From an uncultured Sphingobium sp. (GTDB taxonomy: Bacteria > Pseudomonadota > Alphaproteobacteria > Sphingomonadales > Sphingomonadaceae), in the NCBI GenBank assembly GCA_946885845.1, contig CAMPHJ010000002.1, positions 138,287 through 202,286 of the forward strand: 64,000 nt of DNA, written 5' to 3'. The translations under genes were made by a program, and so were the position numbers. Positions 9,244 through 18,049 of the stretch are shown in pieces. The notes beneath the pieces were generated by a model. The model ran no database searches. It was given only the letters and a program-made list of their open reading frames with translations, and had not been told where the DNA came from. Position 1 is the first letter of the stretch; the number at the start of each line of letters is the position of its first letter.

Positions 9244-9876
9244 ATGGGATTGTCAGAATTTGATCCCGCCGCTCGCGAGCGAGTATCTTGGAACGCCGGA
9301 CGCAAGGTGGGGGCGAAGCGCGCGCTCAAACCTCGTCAGATCTGGGCCGTCCGTTTCTTCCTCGACCAGCATGGACGCATTCGGGATCGGGCCCTCTTTG
9401 ATCTCGCCATCGATAGCAAGCTGCGCGGCTGCGACCTAGTGAAGATCAGAATCAGCGACATAGTTTGTGATAGGAAAATTCGAACGCGAGCCACCGTGGT
9501 TCAGCAAAAGACCGGAAGGCCAGTTCAGTTTGAGCTGATGGACGATGCTCGCGCCAGCCTCCTCAAGTGGCTCGAACTCCGGGGTGGATCCCTGGAGGAC
9601 TACGCCTTCCCCAGCCGCACCGACCACGCGGCCCACATCAGCACACGGCAATATGCCCGCCTTGTCGATGAGTGGGTCAAAGGAATTGGCTTACCCAGTG
9701 AGGATTATGGCACCCACTCCCTGCGGCGGACCAAGGCATCGATCATCTACAAGGCGACCGGAAATCTCCGGGCCGTCCAGATCCTGCTCGGGCACACGAA
9801 GATTGAAAGCACAGTGAGATACCTGGGTGTGGATGTCGAGGACGCCCTCACGTTGGCAGAGGGCACAGAAATCTGA
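9244..9876 (+). CDS. Solo tyrosine recombinase/integrase
   Basis: This is a 210-residue site-specific recombinase. The ATG at 9244 follows a good GGAGAC. The catalytic residues of the tyrosine recombinase family are present in order: Arg in SKLRGCDL, His-x-x-Arg in YGTHSLRRTKAS, His in LLGHTKIESTVRYLG and the nucleophilic Tyr in VRYLG. The usual arm-binding N-terminal domain is absent, which is typical of short stand-alone integrases common in rhizobial and sphingomonad replicons. It stands alone, divergent from the nitrilase operon, and may have mobilised or retained that module. A terminator-like hairpin follows. Confidence 0.9.
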   Translation: MGLSEFDPAARERVSWNAGRKVGAKRALKPRQIWAVRFFLDQHGRIRDRALFDLAIDSKLRGCDLVKIRISDIVCDRKIRTRATVVQQKTGRPVQFELMDDARASLLKWLELRGGSLEDYAFPSRTDHAAHISTRQYARLVDEWVKGIGLPSEDYGTHSLRRTKASIIYKATGNLRAVQILLGHTKIESTVRYLGVDVEDALTLAEGTEI

Positions 9877-9881
9877 GATTG

Positions 9882-9911
9882 CCTGGCTCCTTGCCCCCGC
9901 GAGGAGCCAGG
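9882..9911 (+). terminator. Hairpin after the recombinase gene
   Basis: CCTGGCTCCT and AGGAGCCAGG form a perfect 10-bp stem with a 10-base loop, five bases after the recombinase stop codon. No T-run follows, so it is a terminator-like or mRNA-protecting hairpin rather than a classical intrinsic terminator. Confidence 0.65.
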
Positions 9912-10148
9912 ACCTATATCGCGTCGGCTCTGCGCCCCTTCTGACCCTTCAAGGAGAAAATGCCCGTTCCTGAAAGCGGACGTTACGAGTCACGCGTGCT
10001 TGTCAGTTCGCAGGGCCACCTGCATTTCGAACGACGCCCCTCGCCTTGGTCATGCGCAAGAGAAAACGACACGCTCAGTTGAATGGCATTCGACCTGTGT
10101 GAAGTATTCTACCTGCGCCGACGATGCATATAATCTCTCCCTTCGTCC

Positions 10149-11750
10149 TCAATCCCCGGCCAGGATCATGTCGGCGGCCTTTTCCGCGATCATGATGATC
10201 GTCGCGTTGGGATCGCCAGTGGTGATGCGCGGCATGACCGATCCATCGACGACCCGCAGCCCCTCCATCCCATGTACCTGCAGCCGCGCATCCACGACAG
10301 CAAGCGCATCTTGCCCCATGCGGCAGGTTCCGACCGCTTCATAATTGACGTTGCAGGTGCTGCGGAAAAAAGCGTCCAGATCAGCGTCGCTCACGCAGGC
10401 ATCGCCGGGCGCATATTCCTGTCCCCGAAAACGGGCATAGGCGGGCTGCGCCAAAATCTCGCGCGCGATCCGGATGCCCCGGCGCAGTGCATCCCGATCC
10501 CGTTCCTCTGCAAGATAATTAGCATTTATGAGCGGCTGGTCCGTGGGATCCGCGGAGCGCAGTTTCAATTCGCCCCGGCTTTCCGGCCGGGTGAGGATCA
10601 CCAGCTTGGTGAAGCCATGCTCGCGCACCGGCCTGCCGCCCGCGCCCAGCAGCATCGGCAGGAAATAATATTTGAGGTCGAGTTCATCATGCCCCGGCGC
10701 GCCCGAGCGCAGATAGGCAACCGCATCGGTGCCGCTGCTCGCCAGCGGGCCGCCGCGCGTAACCATGTAGCGCAAGGCTGCCGCCGCCATACGCACCGGA
10801 CTGGTCGCGAATTTATAATCGGAGACGGGCTCAGGACAGCCGATCTGGACCTGCGTGCCGATATGGTCATGGAGATTCTGGCCGACGCCCTTGAGGTCGA
10901 TGACGGTGTTGATCCCAAGCGATTTCAGATGATCGCCTTCGCCAATGCCGGACAGCATCAGCAACTGGGCGGACTGGAATGTGCCCCCGCTCACGATCAC
11001 TTCGCGGGCGGCGTGGACCTGGCGGGTCTCCCCGCCCTGTCGATATTCGACGCCGACAGCGCGCTGGCCGCTCAAGAGCAGGCGGGTAACATGCGCTCTT
11101 GTGCAGACGGTGAGGTTTCGCCGCCCCCCCACCGGATGCAGATAGGCAACGGCGGTGCTCATCCGACGGCCGTTGCGGATGGTATGTTCAGAGGGCCCAA
11201 ATCCTTCTGGCGCCGCGCCATTATGATCGTCGCTATAGGGATAGCCAGCCTGCTGCGCGGCTTCGATCCACGCCCGCTGGCCGGAGTTGCGGATCTCCGC
11301 GCGCGTCACCGGTAAGGGGCCGCTGCCGCCATGGAAATGGTCTTCGCCATGGGCACTGCACTCGGCGCGCGTGAAATAGGGGAGCACCTCTTCATAGGAC
11401 CAGCCGCTGTTGCCGAGGCTCGCCCAATGGTCGAAAATCTCGGGACTGCCACGGCTATAGCACATGCCGTTGATGGAACTGCTGCCGCCGAGCACCTTGC
11501 CCCGCGCATCAGCCAAAATGCGATTGTCGAGATACCGCTGGGGCGTGGTCTGATAGTGCCAGCTTGCCATCCCACCTTGCAGCATCGGGAAGAAACCGGC
11601 TGGAATATGGATCAGGGGGTTGCGATCGCGCCCGCCCGCTTCGAGGAGGAGGACCCGAACGTGCGGATCGGCGGAAAGCCGGTTGGCAAGAACGCATCCC
11701 GCCGATCCCGCGCCCACGATAATATAGTCAAATTCCGTGCCTGATTGCAT
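10149..11750 (-). CDS. GMC-family FAD-dependent oxidoreductase (choline/alcohol dehydrogenase-like)
   Basis: This 533-residue member of the glucose-methanol-choline family oxidises alcohols to aldehydes using FAD. The N-terminus has the dinucleotide-binding motif DYIIVGAGSAGCVLANRL (residues 8-25), followed by GKVLGGSSSINGMCYSRG, the GMC signature. The C-terminal part has NVNYEAVGTCRMG and DGSVMPRITTGDPNATIIMI, the usual active-site His/Asn region, although the classic His is replaced around NVNYE. It is probably co-transcribed with ridA, which lies 49 bp upstream, and belongs to the catabolic cluster around the TonB receptor. The substrate is unknown. Confidence 0.9.
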   Translation of the reverse strand: MQSGTEFDYIIVGAGSAGCVLANRLSADPHVRVLLLEAGGRDRNPLIHIPAGFFPMLQGGMASWHYQTTPQRYLDNRILADARGKVLGGSSSINGMCYSRGSPEIFDHWASLGNSGWSYEEVLPYFTRAECSAHGEDHFHGGSGPLPVTRAEIRNSGQRAWIEAAQQAGYPYSDDHNGAAPEGFGPSEHTIRNGRRMSTAVAYLHPVGGRRNLTVCTRAHVTRLLLSGQRAVGVEYRQGGETRQVHAAREVIVSGGTFQSAQLLMLSGIGEGDHLKSLGINTVIDLKGVGQNLHDHIGTQVQIGCPEPVSDYKFATSPVRMAAAALRYMVTRGGPLASSGTDAVAYLRSGAPGHDELDLKYYFLPMLLGAGGRPVREHGFTKLVILTRPESRGELKLRSADPTDQPLINANYLAEERDRDALRRGIRIAREILAQPAYARFRGQEYAPGDACVSDADLDAFFRSTCNVNYEAVGTCRMGQDALAVVDARLQVHGMEGLRVVDGSVMPRITTGDPNATIIMIAEKAADMILAGD

Positions 11751-11799
11751 GTGGTCGCTCCAAGAGGAGAGGAATGGAAATGTGGGGGGAAAGTGGGCG

Positions 11800-12174
11800 C
11801 TATAAGGCGTGTGGCAGCAGGGCGACGGCCTTGATCTCGACGATCGAGCCGGGATGGCCCAGCGCGCTGACGCCGATCGCAGTCCAGCAGGTGTTCTCGC
11901 CCTGCATGAACGCGGACTTCGCGGCTATGAAACCGTCCATGTGCGCGGGATAGCCGACATGGAAAGAGGTGAGATCCACGATATCGCCAGCACCGCATCC
12001 ATGGCGGCGCAGAACCTCCCCCAGCGCGGTGAAGGCCAGCTCATGCTGGCGGGACGGGTCGGGCGGCACGCTGCCGTCGACCTCTATGCCGATCTGGCCT
12101 GAGCAAAATAGGATGCGGCTAGCGATGCGTGCCTCGCAATAACCATAGCTGGTGGCGGCATCGGTATCGGACAT
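11800..12174 (-). CDS. RidA/YjgF-family reactive-imine deaminase
   Basis: This 124-residue protein has the size and features of the RidA family: an N-terminal region with LFCSGQIGIEVDG, the central DIVDLTSFHVGYP, and the C-terminal VSALGHPGSIVEIKAVAL. RidA proteins hydrolyse enamine/imine intermediates produced by PLP or FAD enzymes. The conserved Arg expected in RidA proper (usually R-x-x-V/A near residue 105) is not obvious; the position reads ALGHPG, so it may belong to a Rid subfamily with another substrate. It heads an operon with the GMC gene. Its place beside an FAD amine-oxidase-like gene suggests imine clearance. Confidence 0.85.
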   Translation of the reverse strand: MSDTDAATSYGYCEARIASRILFCSGQIGIEVDGSVPPDPSRQHELAFTALGEVLRRHGCGAGDIVDLTSFHVGYPAHMDGFIAAKSAFMQGENTCWTAIGVSALGHPGSIVEIKAVALLPHAL

Positions 12175-12250
12175 GTCTTCCCTCTCCTTTTTTCCGTGAC
12201 CTGCGGGCGCCGGGCGCGATCAGCGACGGCAGCGCGATCGTATAGCTCGG

Positions 12251-12281
12251 GCACAAACACTACACAATGTCTTGTTTGTGC
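12251..12281. promoter_or_regulatory. Inverted repeat in the ridA/TonB-receptor intergenic region
   Basis: GCACAAACA (12251-12259) and TGTTTGTGC (12273-12281) form a perfect 9-bp inverted repeat with a 13-bp spacer between two divergent genes. This is the right place and size for a regulator operator, plausibly that of the TetR protein encoded at 14723-15292, but no second copy was found near that gene. Confidence 0.5.
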
Positions 12282-12354
12282 AGAAGCTCTGTGTCAGCAT
12301 GCAAAGAATCAGGAGTGATAAGCCGAACCGGCTACGCAAAGAGAGGGGAATGTC

Positions 12355-14685
12355 ATGATGTTACGGCGTTTATCGCGCAATTTGTTGCTTTCTGGCGCGG
12401 CGTTGAGCGCGATTTGCGATACGGCTGGGGCGGCGGAAACGCAGGCGGAAAAGCCGGTGCTCCAGGCCGATGCTCAGCTCGGCACCATTGTCGTGACTGC
12501 GCGGCGGACGCGCGAAAATCTTCAGGAAACACCGGTGGCCGTGACCGCCCTGACCGGCGAAATGCTGGACAAGCTTAATATCCGCGATGTGGTGGCGACG
12601 GCGCAATTCACCCCGAATCTTGGCATCAGCGCGCAGCCCGCGTCGATCACCGCCGCGTCGGTATTCATTCGCGGCATCGGCAACGCGTCGCCCAGTGCAG
12701 TGTCGGAACAGGGCGTCGGCATCTACCTCGACGGCGTCTATATCGCGCGATCGGCCGGGGCGATCTTTGACCTGGTCGATCTGGAGCGCATCGAAGTGCT
12801 GCGCGGCCCCCAGGGCACGCTGTTCGGACGCAACAGTGTGGGCGGCGCGATCCAGCTCGTCAGCCGCAAGCCCACCGACGATCCGGGCTTTGAGGGGAAA
12901 GCGGGTTATGGCACGTTCGACGACTGGTTCGCCCGCGCGCGGTTCGACACCGGCCTGATCGGCAACATGCCGATCAAAGCTACGGTCTCCTACATGCATC
13001 GGCAGAAAAACGGCTATTTCGACAATAGCCTGGCTCCGTCGAGCAAGGACCCCGGCGCCCTCAACAGCGATGCCGTCACCGCTGCTGTCCAGGGTGATTT
13101 CGGCAAGCTAACCGTCAATTACGGTTTCGATTATAATGTCCGTGAAGGCGCCCCGACCTTCTTCCAGGTCATCAATGCAACAGATGATGTTCGTACCTAT
13201 TATGGAAGTTCCCAAGCTCTCGGCGGTTCAGCATTTCAGATCGGGCCAGAAGGACTGCGCCGGGGTGAACAACAACCGGCCATGGACCTCAATGGTAACC
13301 CAACCTTCAGCGTCAAGGCGCGGGTCTACGGCCATGCCCTGACGCTCAATTATCAGCTTATGCCCGCCCTCGCGATCAAATCGATCACGGCCTATCGCGC
13401 CTATCGCCAGGATGGCGCCAACGGCCTGTCGGGCAACGGACAGTTGCTTGGCTTCACCTTGAGCCCGCTGCTGTTCGTCGACGGCACCGTCCTGCCCACC
13501 GGAGTCCAGCCGGTGACGCCCTATGACGGCTACACTACGCAGCGTCAGCGTCAGTTTTCTCAGGAAGTGCAGTTGCTGGGCGAAGCCGGGGCGTTCAAAT
13601 ATGTCGGCGGCGCCTTCTATTTTCATGAAAAGTCATCCGAAGCCAATTATCAACAGTTGACCTTCGTGCTTCCCGGGGGCGATGCGGGTGTAAATCTTTC
13701 GCCACTCCAGGCATTTCATGGCAAGGCACGTTCCTATGCCGTTTTCGGCCAGCTCAGCTATTCGCCAAGCAGCGATCTGGAACTGACCGGCGGCGCTCGT
13801 TATACAAAGGACAGGAAATGGCTGACGCTTGCCGGTGATGTGCAGCCCAACCTCGACGGTCAGGTATCCTATAATAACTTCTCTTGGCTGATCTCCGCCA
13901 ATTACAAGCTGCGTCAGGACTTGATGACCTATGCCCGCGTATCGAGCGGCTACCGCGCGGGCGGCATCAATCCGTCCGCTTCGGAGATCAACATCTTCGC
14001 GCCGGAAAAGGCCATATCGTATGAAGCCGGCGTGAAGGCCGAATGGTTTGATCGCCGCCTGCGCACCAATCTGTCGGCCTTCTATGTGGATTATAAAAAT
14101 CTGCAGATCCCGCAATTTCTGGCGGGTACCGGCGGGGCAACATCGACCATCGCCAATGCAGGTCGCGTCGCCTATCGCGGGGTGGAAGCCGAACTCACCG
14201 CCGTCCCTGTCCCTGGCCTGACGATCGATGGTTCGGTTGGCTATACCTCACCCAAATATAAGAGCTATCTCTACCGCGATCCCATCACCGACGCGGTGAT
14301 CAACGTCGCCTCCGAAGCACGCATGTCACAGACCGCCAAGTTAAACACCCATGTTGGCGCGCAATATGACCACGAATTCGGCATCGGCACCTTGTCGCTG
14401 CGTGCCGACTATTCCTATCGCAGCACCGTCTACTGGTTCACGCTGGACCGGATCAATCCCTTCAATCGCGATATCCGATCACGCCCGGACCATAATCTGC
14501 GCGCCCGTATCTCGCTGAGCGATATTGCGGTCGGCGGTGGCAGGCTGGACCTGGGCTTCTGGGGCGACAATCTGACCAACGACCGCAATATCGATTTCGG
14601 CATCGACTTCGGCAGTCTTGGCTATGGCAGCGCCTCCTTCAAGAAGAAGCGGACTTTCGGCGTGGACGCAAAGCTCAGCTATTGA
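12355..14685 (+). CDS. TonB-dependent outer-membrane receptor
   Basis: This 776-residue receptor imports a substrate across the outer membrane with energy from TonB. A signal peptide (residues about 1-25) precedes a TonB-box-like TIVVTARR and a plug domain with LERIEVLRGPQGTLFGRNSVGG. The remaining 550 residues are beta-barrel and end in an aromatic-terminated strand (GVDAKLSY). It resembles the FyuA/CirA-type receptors that sphingomonads keep inside catabolic clusters. The neighbours (FAD oxidases, SDR, RidA, MFS) suggest that it brings in the organic compound degraded here rather than a siderophore. Confidence 0.92.
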   Translation: MMLRRLSRNLLLSGAALSAICDTAGAAETQAEKPVLQADAQLGTIVVTARRTRENLQETPVAVTALTGEMLDKLNIRDVVATAQFTPNLGISAQPASITAASVFIRGIGNASPSAVSEQGVGIYLDGVYIARSAGAIFDLVDLERIEVLRGPQGTLFGRNSVGGAIQLVSRKPTDDPGFEGKAGYGTFDDWFARARFDTGLIGNMPIKATVSYMHRQKNGYFDNSLAPSSKDPGALNSDAVTAAVQGDFGKLTVNYGFDYNVREGAPTFFQVINATDDVRTYYGSSQALGGSAFQIGPEGLRRGEQQPAMDLNGNPTFSVKARVYGHALTLNYQLMPALAIKSITAYRAYRQDGANGLSGNGQLLGFTLSPLLFVDGTVLPTGVQPVTPYDGYTTQRQRQFSQEVQLLGEAGAFKYVGGAFYFHEKSSEANYQQLTFVLPGGDAGVNLSPLQAFHGKARSYAVFGQLSYSPSSDLELTGGARYTKDRKWLTLAGDVQPNLDGQVSYNNFSWLISANYKLRQDLMTYARVSSGYRAGGINPSASEINIFAPEKAISYEAGVKAEWFDRRLRTNLSAFYVDYKNLQIPQFLAGTGGATSTIANAGRVAYRGVEAELTAVPVPGLTIDGSVGYTSPKYKSYLYRDPITDAVINVASEARMSQTAKLNTHVGAQYDHEFGIGTLSLRADYSYRSTVYWFTLDRINPFNRDIRSRPDHNLRARISLSDIAVGGGRLDLGFWGDNLTNDRNIDFGIDFGSLGYGSASFKKKRTFGVDAKLSY

Positions 14686-14699
14686 CGCTCTACCGGGAC

Positions 14700-14722
14700 G
14701 GGGCCGCGCTCATCGCGGCCCC
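14700..14722. terminator. Bidirectional terminator-like hairpin
   Basis: GGGGCCGCG and CGCGGCCCC form a perfect 9-bp stem with the loop CTCAT. It lies exactly between the stop codons of the convergent TonB receptor and TetR genes, so it could end both transcripts. Confidence 0.7.
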
Positions 14723-15292
14723 TCATGCTTCGCAACCGGCAATGAGCAGGTCGACAAGTTGGCGCACATAGGCATCGGACGGCTGGTCCTTGGCGATCAC
14801 GATCAGGCCCGCGATCGAAGTGAACAGGGTCGTGATCACCATCAGCGTGTTCACTTCCGCACGGATCTTGCCCTCTTGCTTGGCGACATCGAGTGGGCCG
14901 ACCATCTCTTCGGCGATCGCGCGCCACTGGCGCAGCGTTTCCTCATTCACGAAGCCGGAGCCAAGATGGGCGACCAAGCCGTTGATGGCGATTTCGTCGG
15001 GCCGCGCCGAAAAGTCGCGAAAGGCGATGGCAATGACCTGCAGATGCTCGCGCCAGTCGGCGCGCGGTTCCACCCGAAAGGTCGCATTATGCGCCGTCAG
15101 CGCTTCGACGATCAACGCTTCGCGCGTCGGCCAGCGGGCGTAAAGGGTCGAGCGCGCAATGCCCGCCTGTTCCGCGACGTCCTGCATCGTGAACTCGGTC
15201 TCGCCGTTCTTGATGAACTGCAAGACGGTGGCGGCAACCGTCTGCCGGACCCTTTCCGTGCGCCCACCAGGGCGAATGCTGCCGCGTGTCAT
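14723..15292 (-). CDS. TetR/AcrR-family transcriptional regulator
   Basis: This 189-residue regulator has an N-terminal TetR helix-turn-helix (residues about 12-60: TVAATVLQFIKNGETEFTM, then VAEQAGIARSTLYARWPTREAL) followed by a helical ligand-binding domain. It is divergent from the MFS gene (81 bp apart) and convergent with the receptor gene, which is the normal placing of a local repressor of a catabolic cluster. Ligand and operator are unknown; the palindrome at 12251-12281 is a candidate site. Confidence 0.9.
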   Translation of the reverse strand: MTRGSIRPGGRTERVRQTVAATVLQFIKNGETEFTMQDVAEQAGIARSTLYARWPTREALIVEALTAHNATFRVEPRADWREHLQVIAIAFRDFSARPDEIAINGLVAHLGSGFVNEETLRQWRAIAEEMVGPLDVAKQEGKIRAEVNTLMVITTLFTSIAGLIVIAKDQPSDAYVRQLVDLLIAGCEA

Positions 15293-15372
15293 GCGCCCTC
15301 TTATCGAGCCGCGGCCAACAGACTCAAGAGCAAATCGCCCGATGCCACAGGCAATCGGAATGAAGGAAATAC

Positions 15373-16620
15373 ATGGTGAAGTATGGCGAAGGCAGTGTCC
15401 CCCTTGGCTCGGATCCGTGGGGTGTGATGGTGGTTCTATCCGTCATCGGCTTCCTCCTGATTGGCGGCATGCTGACGTCGCTCAGCGTCTATATGTCCGT
15501 CATGCAGCCCCTTTTCCGCTGGAGCGAAGCCGAAATGGGCGCGGGGCCGGTCGCGCTGCTGCTCGGCATGAGCGCGGGCAATCTGTTCGTTGGCCGGGCG
15601 ATGCGGGCTGTCGGCATCCGGAGACTGTTCGCCCTTGGGGCTGGCATGGCGGTTTGCGGCTGGATCGCGGCAGGTTTCACCGGCACTTTGCCGTCCTTCA
15701 TGGCCGCGATGGCGCTGTCGGGCCTTGGCGTGGGCATGGCCACGATCGTCCCGGGCATCGCGGTCATATCGCAGAGCTTCCACCGGCACAGGGGGCTGGC
15801 CATCGCGCTCTTCATCGGCAGTTGCGCGCTTGCCAGTGCGACCATGCCGATGATCAGCGGGCGGCTGATCGCGGCATTGGGCTGGCGCGAGACATTCTGG
15901 ACCATCGGCGCGGCGGCGGGCCTGATATGTACAGGGCTGGTGTATCTCCTTCCGCGCACCCGATGCGGCGCCTCCGACGGAGACGGTGCGGAGAGCTTCG
16001 GCCTGACAAGAGAACAGGCTCTGAGGAAGCCAGGCTACTGGTTGCTGGCCATCGTCCTCACGGTCAGCCAATTGTCCTTGAATGCCATTCTTTTCAACCT
16101 GATCGCCTATCTTCGGCACAGCGGCTTCGACCAAGCGGACGCGGTCACCGTCTACAGTGTCGCCAATTTCATGAGCCTGCCGGGACTCCTCATCGGCGGG
16201 ATGGCCTCCGACCGGATCAGCGCCCGCATCCTCCTGCCCATCGTCCTCGCCTTGCAGGCAGCGGGCACGCTAGCCTTGCTGGGGGTCGGCGGCGATCCTC
16301 TATGGCAGGGCCGGACGGCGATCGCGCTTTTCATCATGCTCTGGGGCAGTGTGGCCGGTTTGCCGGCACAGGCGGGATCCATGCTGCTGACCGAAATGAT
16401 CGGCCTGCGCGCCTATGCCGCGATGCTGGGGATCATCTTCACAATCAACGGCTTTGTCGGCGCACTGGCGCCGGTCGCAGTCGGATGGGCCTATGAGGCG
16501 AGCGGGGGCTATGTCCTTCCGGTCTTCTGCCTTGGCATGCTGACCCTGGTGGCGAGCATCGCCTCGCTTTTCTGCCGCAGTGCTCCGTTCGTGGCGGCGA
16601 TGGCAGCACGCGCCAACTGA
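15373..16620 (+). CDS. Major facilitator superfamily transporter
   Basis: This 415-residue polytopic membrane protein has about twelve hydrophobic helices, for example VVLSVIGFLLIGGMLTSLSV near the N-terminus and VLPVFCLGMLTLVASIASLF near the C-terminus. The MFS loop 2-3 region reads GNLFVGRAMRAVGIRRLF. It resembles the monocarboxylate/oxalate-type MFS branch. It follows a divergent TetR gene and precedes an FAD oxidoreductase by 26 bp, so it probably moves the cluster's substrate across the inner membrane. Confidence 0.88.
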   Translation: MVKYGEGSVPLGSDPWGVMVVLSVIGFLLIGGMLTSLSVYMSVMQPLFRWSEAEMGAGPVALLLGMSAGNLFVGRAMRAVGIRRLFALGAGMAVCGWIAAGFTGTLPSFMAAMALSGLGVGMATIVPGIAVISQSFHRHRGLAIALFIGSCALASATMPMISGRLIAALGWRETFWTIGAAAGLICTGLVYLLPRTRCGASDGDGAESFGLTREQALRKPGYWLLAIVLTVSQLSLNAILFNLIAYLRHSGFDQADAVTVYSVANFMSLPGLLIGGMASDRISARILLPIVLALQAAGTLALLGVGGDPLWQGRTAIALFIMLWGSVAGLPAQAGSMLLTEMIGLRAYAAMLGIIFTINGFVGALAPVAVGWAYEASGGYVLPVFCLGMLTLVASIASLFCRSAPFVAAMAARAN

Positions 16621-16646
16621 CAGAATTTTCCCTGGAGATTGAGTAG

Positions 16647-17963
16647 ATGCAGAACAGAGCCGTCTTCGAACGGGGCGAGATTCCGATATCCGCCAGTGGC
16701 TGGACCAAGCCGCAAGGCCTCGCGCCCAACTGGCCCGCGCTGACGGAAACGGTTTCCACCGATGTCGCTGTCATCGGCGCTGGCCTTGCAGGGTCATCCC
16801 TCGCGCTGCATCTGGCGGAAGCGGGTATTTCAGTCACCGTGCTGGAAGCACGCCAGCCGGGCTGGGGAGCATCGGGCCGCAACGCCGGGCATGTCCTCCC
16901 GATCCTGCGGGACATGCGTGTGTTCCGTCGTTTTCCGGACGAGGGCCGGCGATTTCTGGACCTGTTCCGCGAACATCACACCATCCCCTTCGATCTGGCT
17001 GCCCGCTATGCGATCGACTGCGATGCCGTCCGCTCCGGCTATATCAACGGGATGAAGACCCGGCGAGCCTTTGAAGGATTTCTGCGGGAATTTTCCTATC
17101 TGGAAGAGAATGGCCTGCAAAAGCTGGTCCGCATATCAGGGGATGACATGAAGGTCCGTACCGGATCGGCCGCCTATCCTTATGGCGTGCTGTTCGAAGA
17201 TGGCGGCCGTATCAATCCTTATCTCTTCACCAATGGCATGGTCGCAGTGGCCGCGCGGCTCGGGGCGCGTATTCATGGCGACAGCGAGGCGCTGGCGCTG
17301 GAGCGGGCAGGCGAGCGCTGGCGCATCCGCACGCGGACAGGCAGCGTGCTGGCGAATCGCATCGTGTTCTGCACCAATGCCTATCCAACAGGGATCGAAC
17401 CCGCGTTCCGGAAAGCCTTTTATCCGCTGACCGCCTATGCCCTCACCACCAAGCCGCTGCCGGCCGGGGCGCTGGACCGTATTCTCCCCGGTGGCGGCAC
17501 TTTCGCGCAGGCGCCGATCGATCTCAATCCGATGGTCCGCGATCGCCATGGCCGCCTCATCCTCTCGTCGATCCCAAGGGTCGGCGGAGCACATGATGCG
17601 CCGTGGCATTTCCAGTCACAATTGCGCTGGCTGCATCGCATCTGGCCGGACACGCGCGGCATGAGGATCGAGATGGAGGATTATTGGACGGGACGGGTTG
17701 CCTTGCGGAAGGCGCAGTTTCCCGGCGTGTTCGAGCTTGGTAGAGGCATTTTCGGGCTGATGTATTTCAACGCCTGGGGCAATGTCATGGCGCCCTTGAT
17801 GGGCAAGATTCTTGCTGGCGGACTGGCGCGCGACGACATGGCGAGCTTGCCCTTCCCGGTCGAGCGGCCCGAGCCTGTGTCCTTCAACCGAAAATATGAG
17901 GTGCTGATCCGCCACGTTTTGATCCCGGCTGCGCGAACCGCGCAACGATGGGGTTTTCTCTAG
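16647..17963 (+). CDS. FAD-dependent amine/amino-acid oxidase-like protein (DAO family)
   Basis: This 438-residue protein of the D-amino-acid oxidase superfamily is closest in layout to gamma-glutamylputrescine oxidase (PuuB) and related amine dehydrogenases. The FAD-binding motif DVAVIGAGLAGSSLALHLAE starts near residue 38 and continues with ISVTVLEARQPGWGASGRNAG, a typical DAO signature. The C-terminal WTGRVALRKAQFPGVFEL and GLMYFNAWGNVMAPLMGKIL complete the FAD pocket. It would oxidise a C-N bond to an imine, matching the RidA gene in the cluster. It is co-directional with the MFS and SDR genes. Confidence 0.88.
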   Translation: MQNRAVFERGEIPISASGWTKPQGLAPNWPALTETVSTDVAVIGAGLAGSSLALHLAEAGISVTVLEARQPGWGASGRNAGHVLPILRDMRVFRRFPDEGRRFLDLFREHHTIPFDLAARYAIDCDAVRSGYINGMKTRRAFEGFLREFSYLEENGLQKLVRISGDDMKVRTGSAAYPYGVLFEDGGRINPYLFTNGMVAVAARLGARIHGDSEALALERAGERWRIRTRTGSVLANRIVFCTNAYPTGIEPAFRKAFYPLTAYALTTKPLPAGALDRILPGGGTFAQAPIDLNPMVRDRHGRLILSSIPRVGGAHDAPWHFQSQLRWLHRIWPDTRGMRIEMEDYWTGRVALRKAQFPGVFELGRGIFGLMYFNAWGNVMAPLMGKILAGGLARDDMASLPFPVERPEPVSFNRKYEVLIRHVLIPAARTAQRWGFL

Positions 17964-18049
17964 CCGATGATTCTCACGCTTATCTGACGCTGCCGGCGGC
18001 GCGAAGGCGCCCAAGGCAGCTGAAAACGGTCAATAGAAAGGAACGGAAT

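Noticed and set aside
10272..11315. Plus-strand 347-codon open frame
   Set aside because: Antisense to the GMC oxidoreductase; no motif.
15436..16134. Minus-strand 232-codon open frame
   Set aside because: Antisense to the MFS gene, no hydrophobic or conserved pattern.
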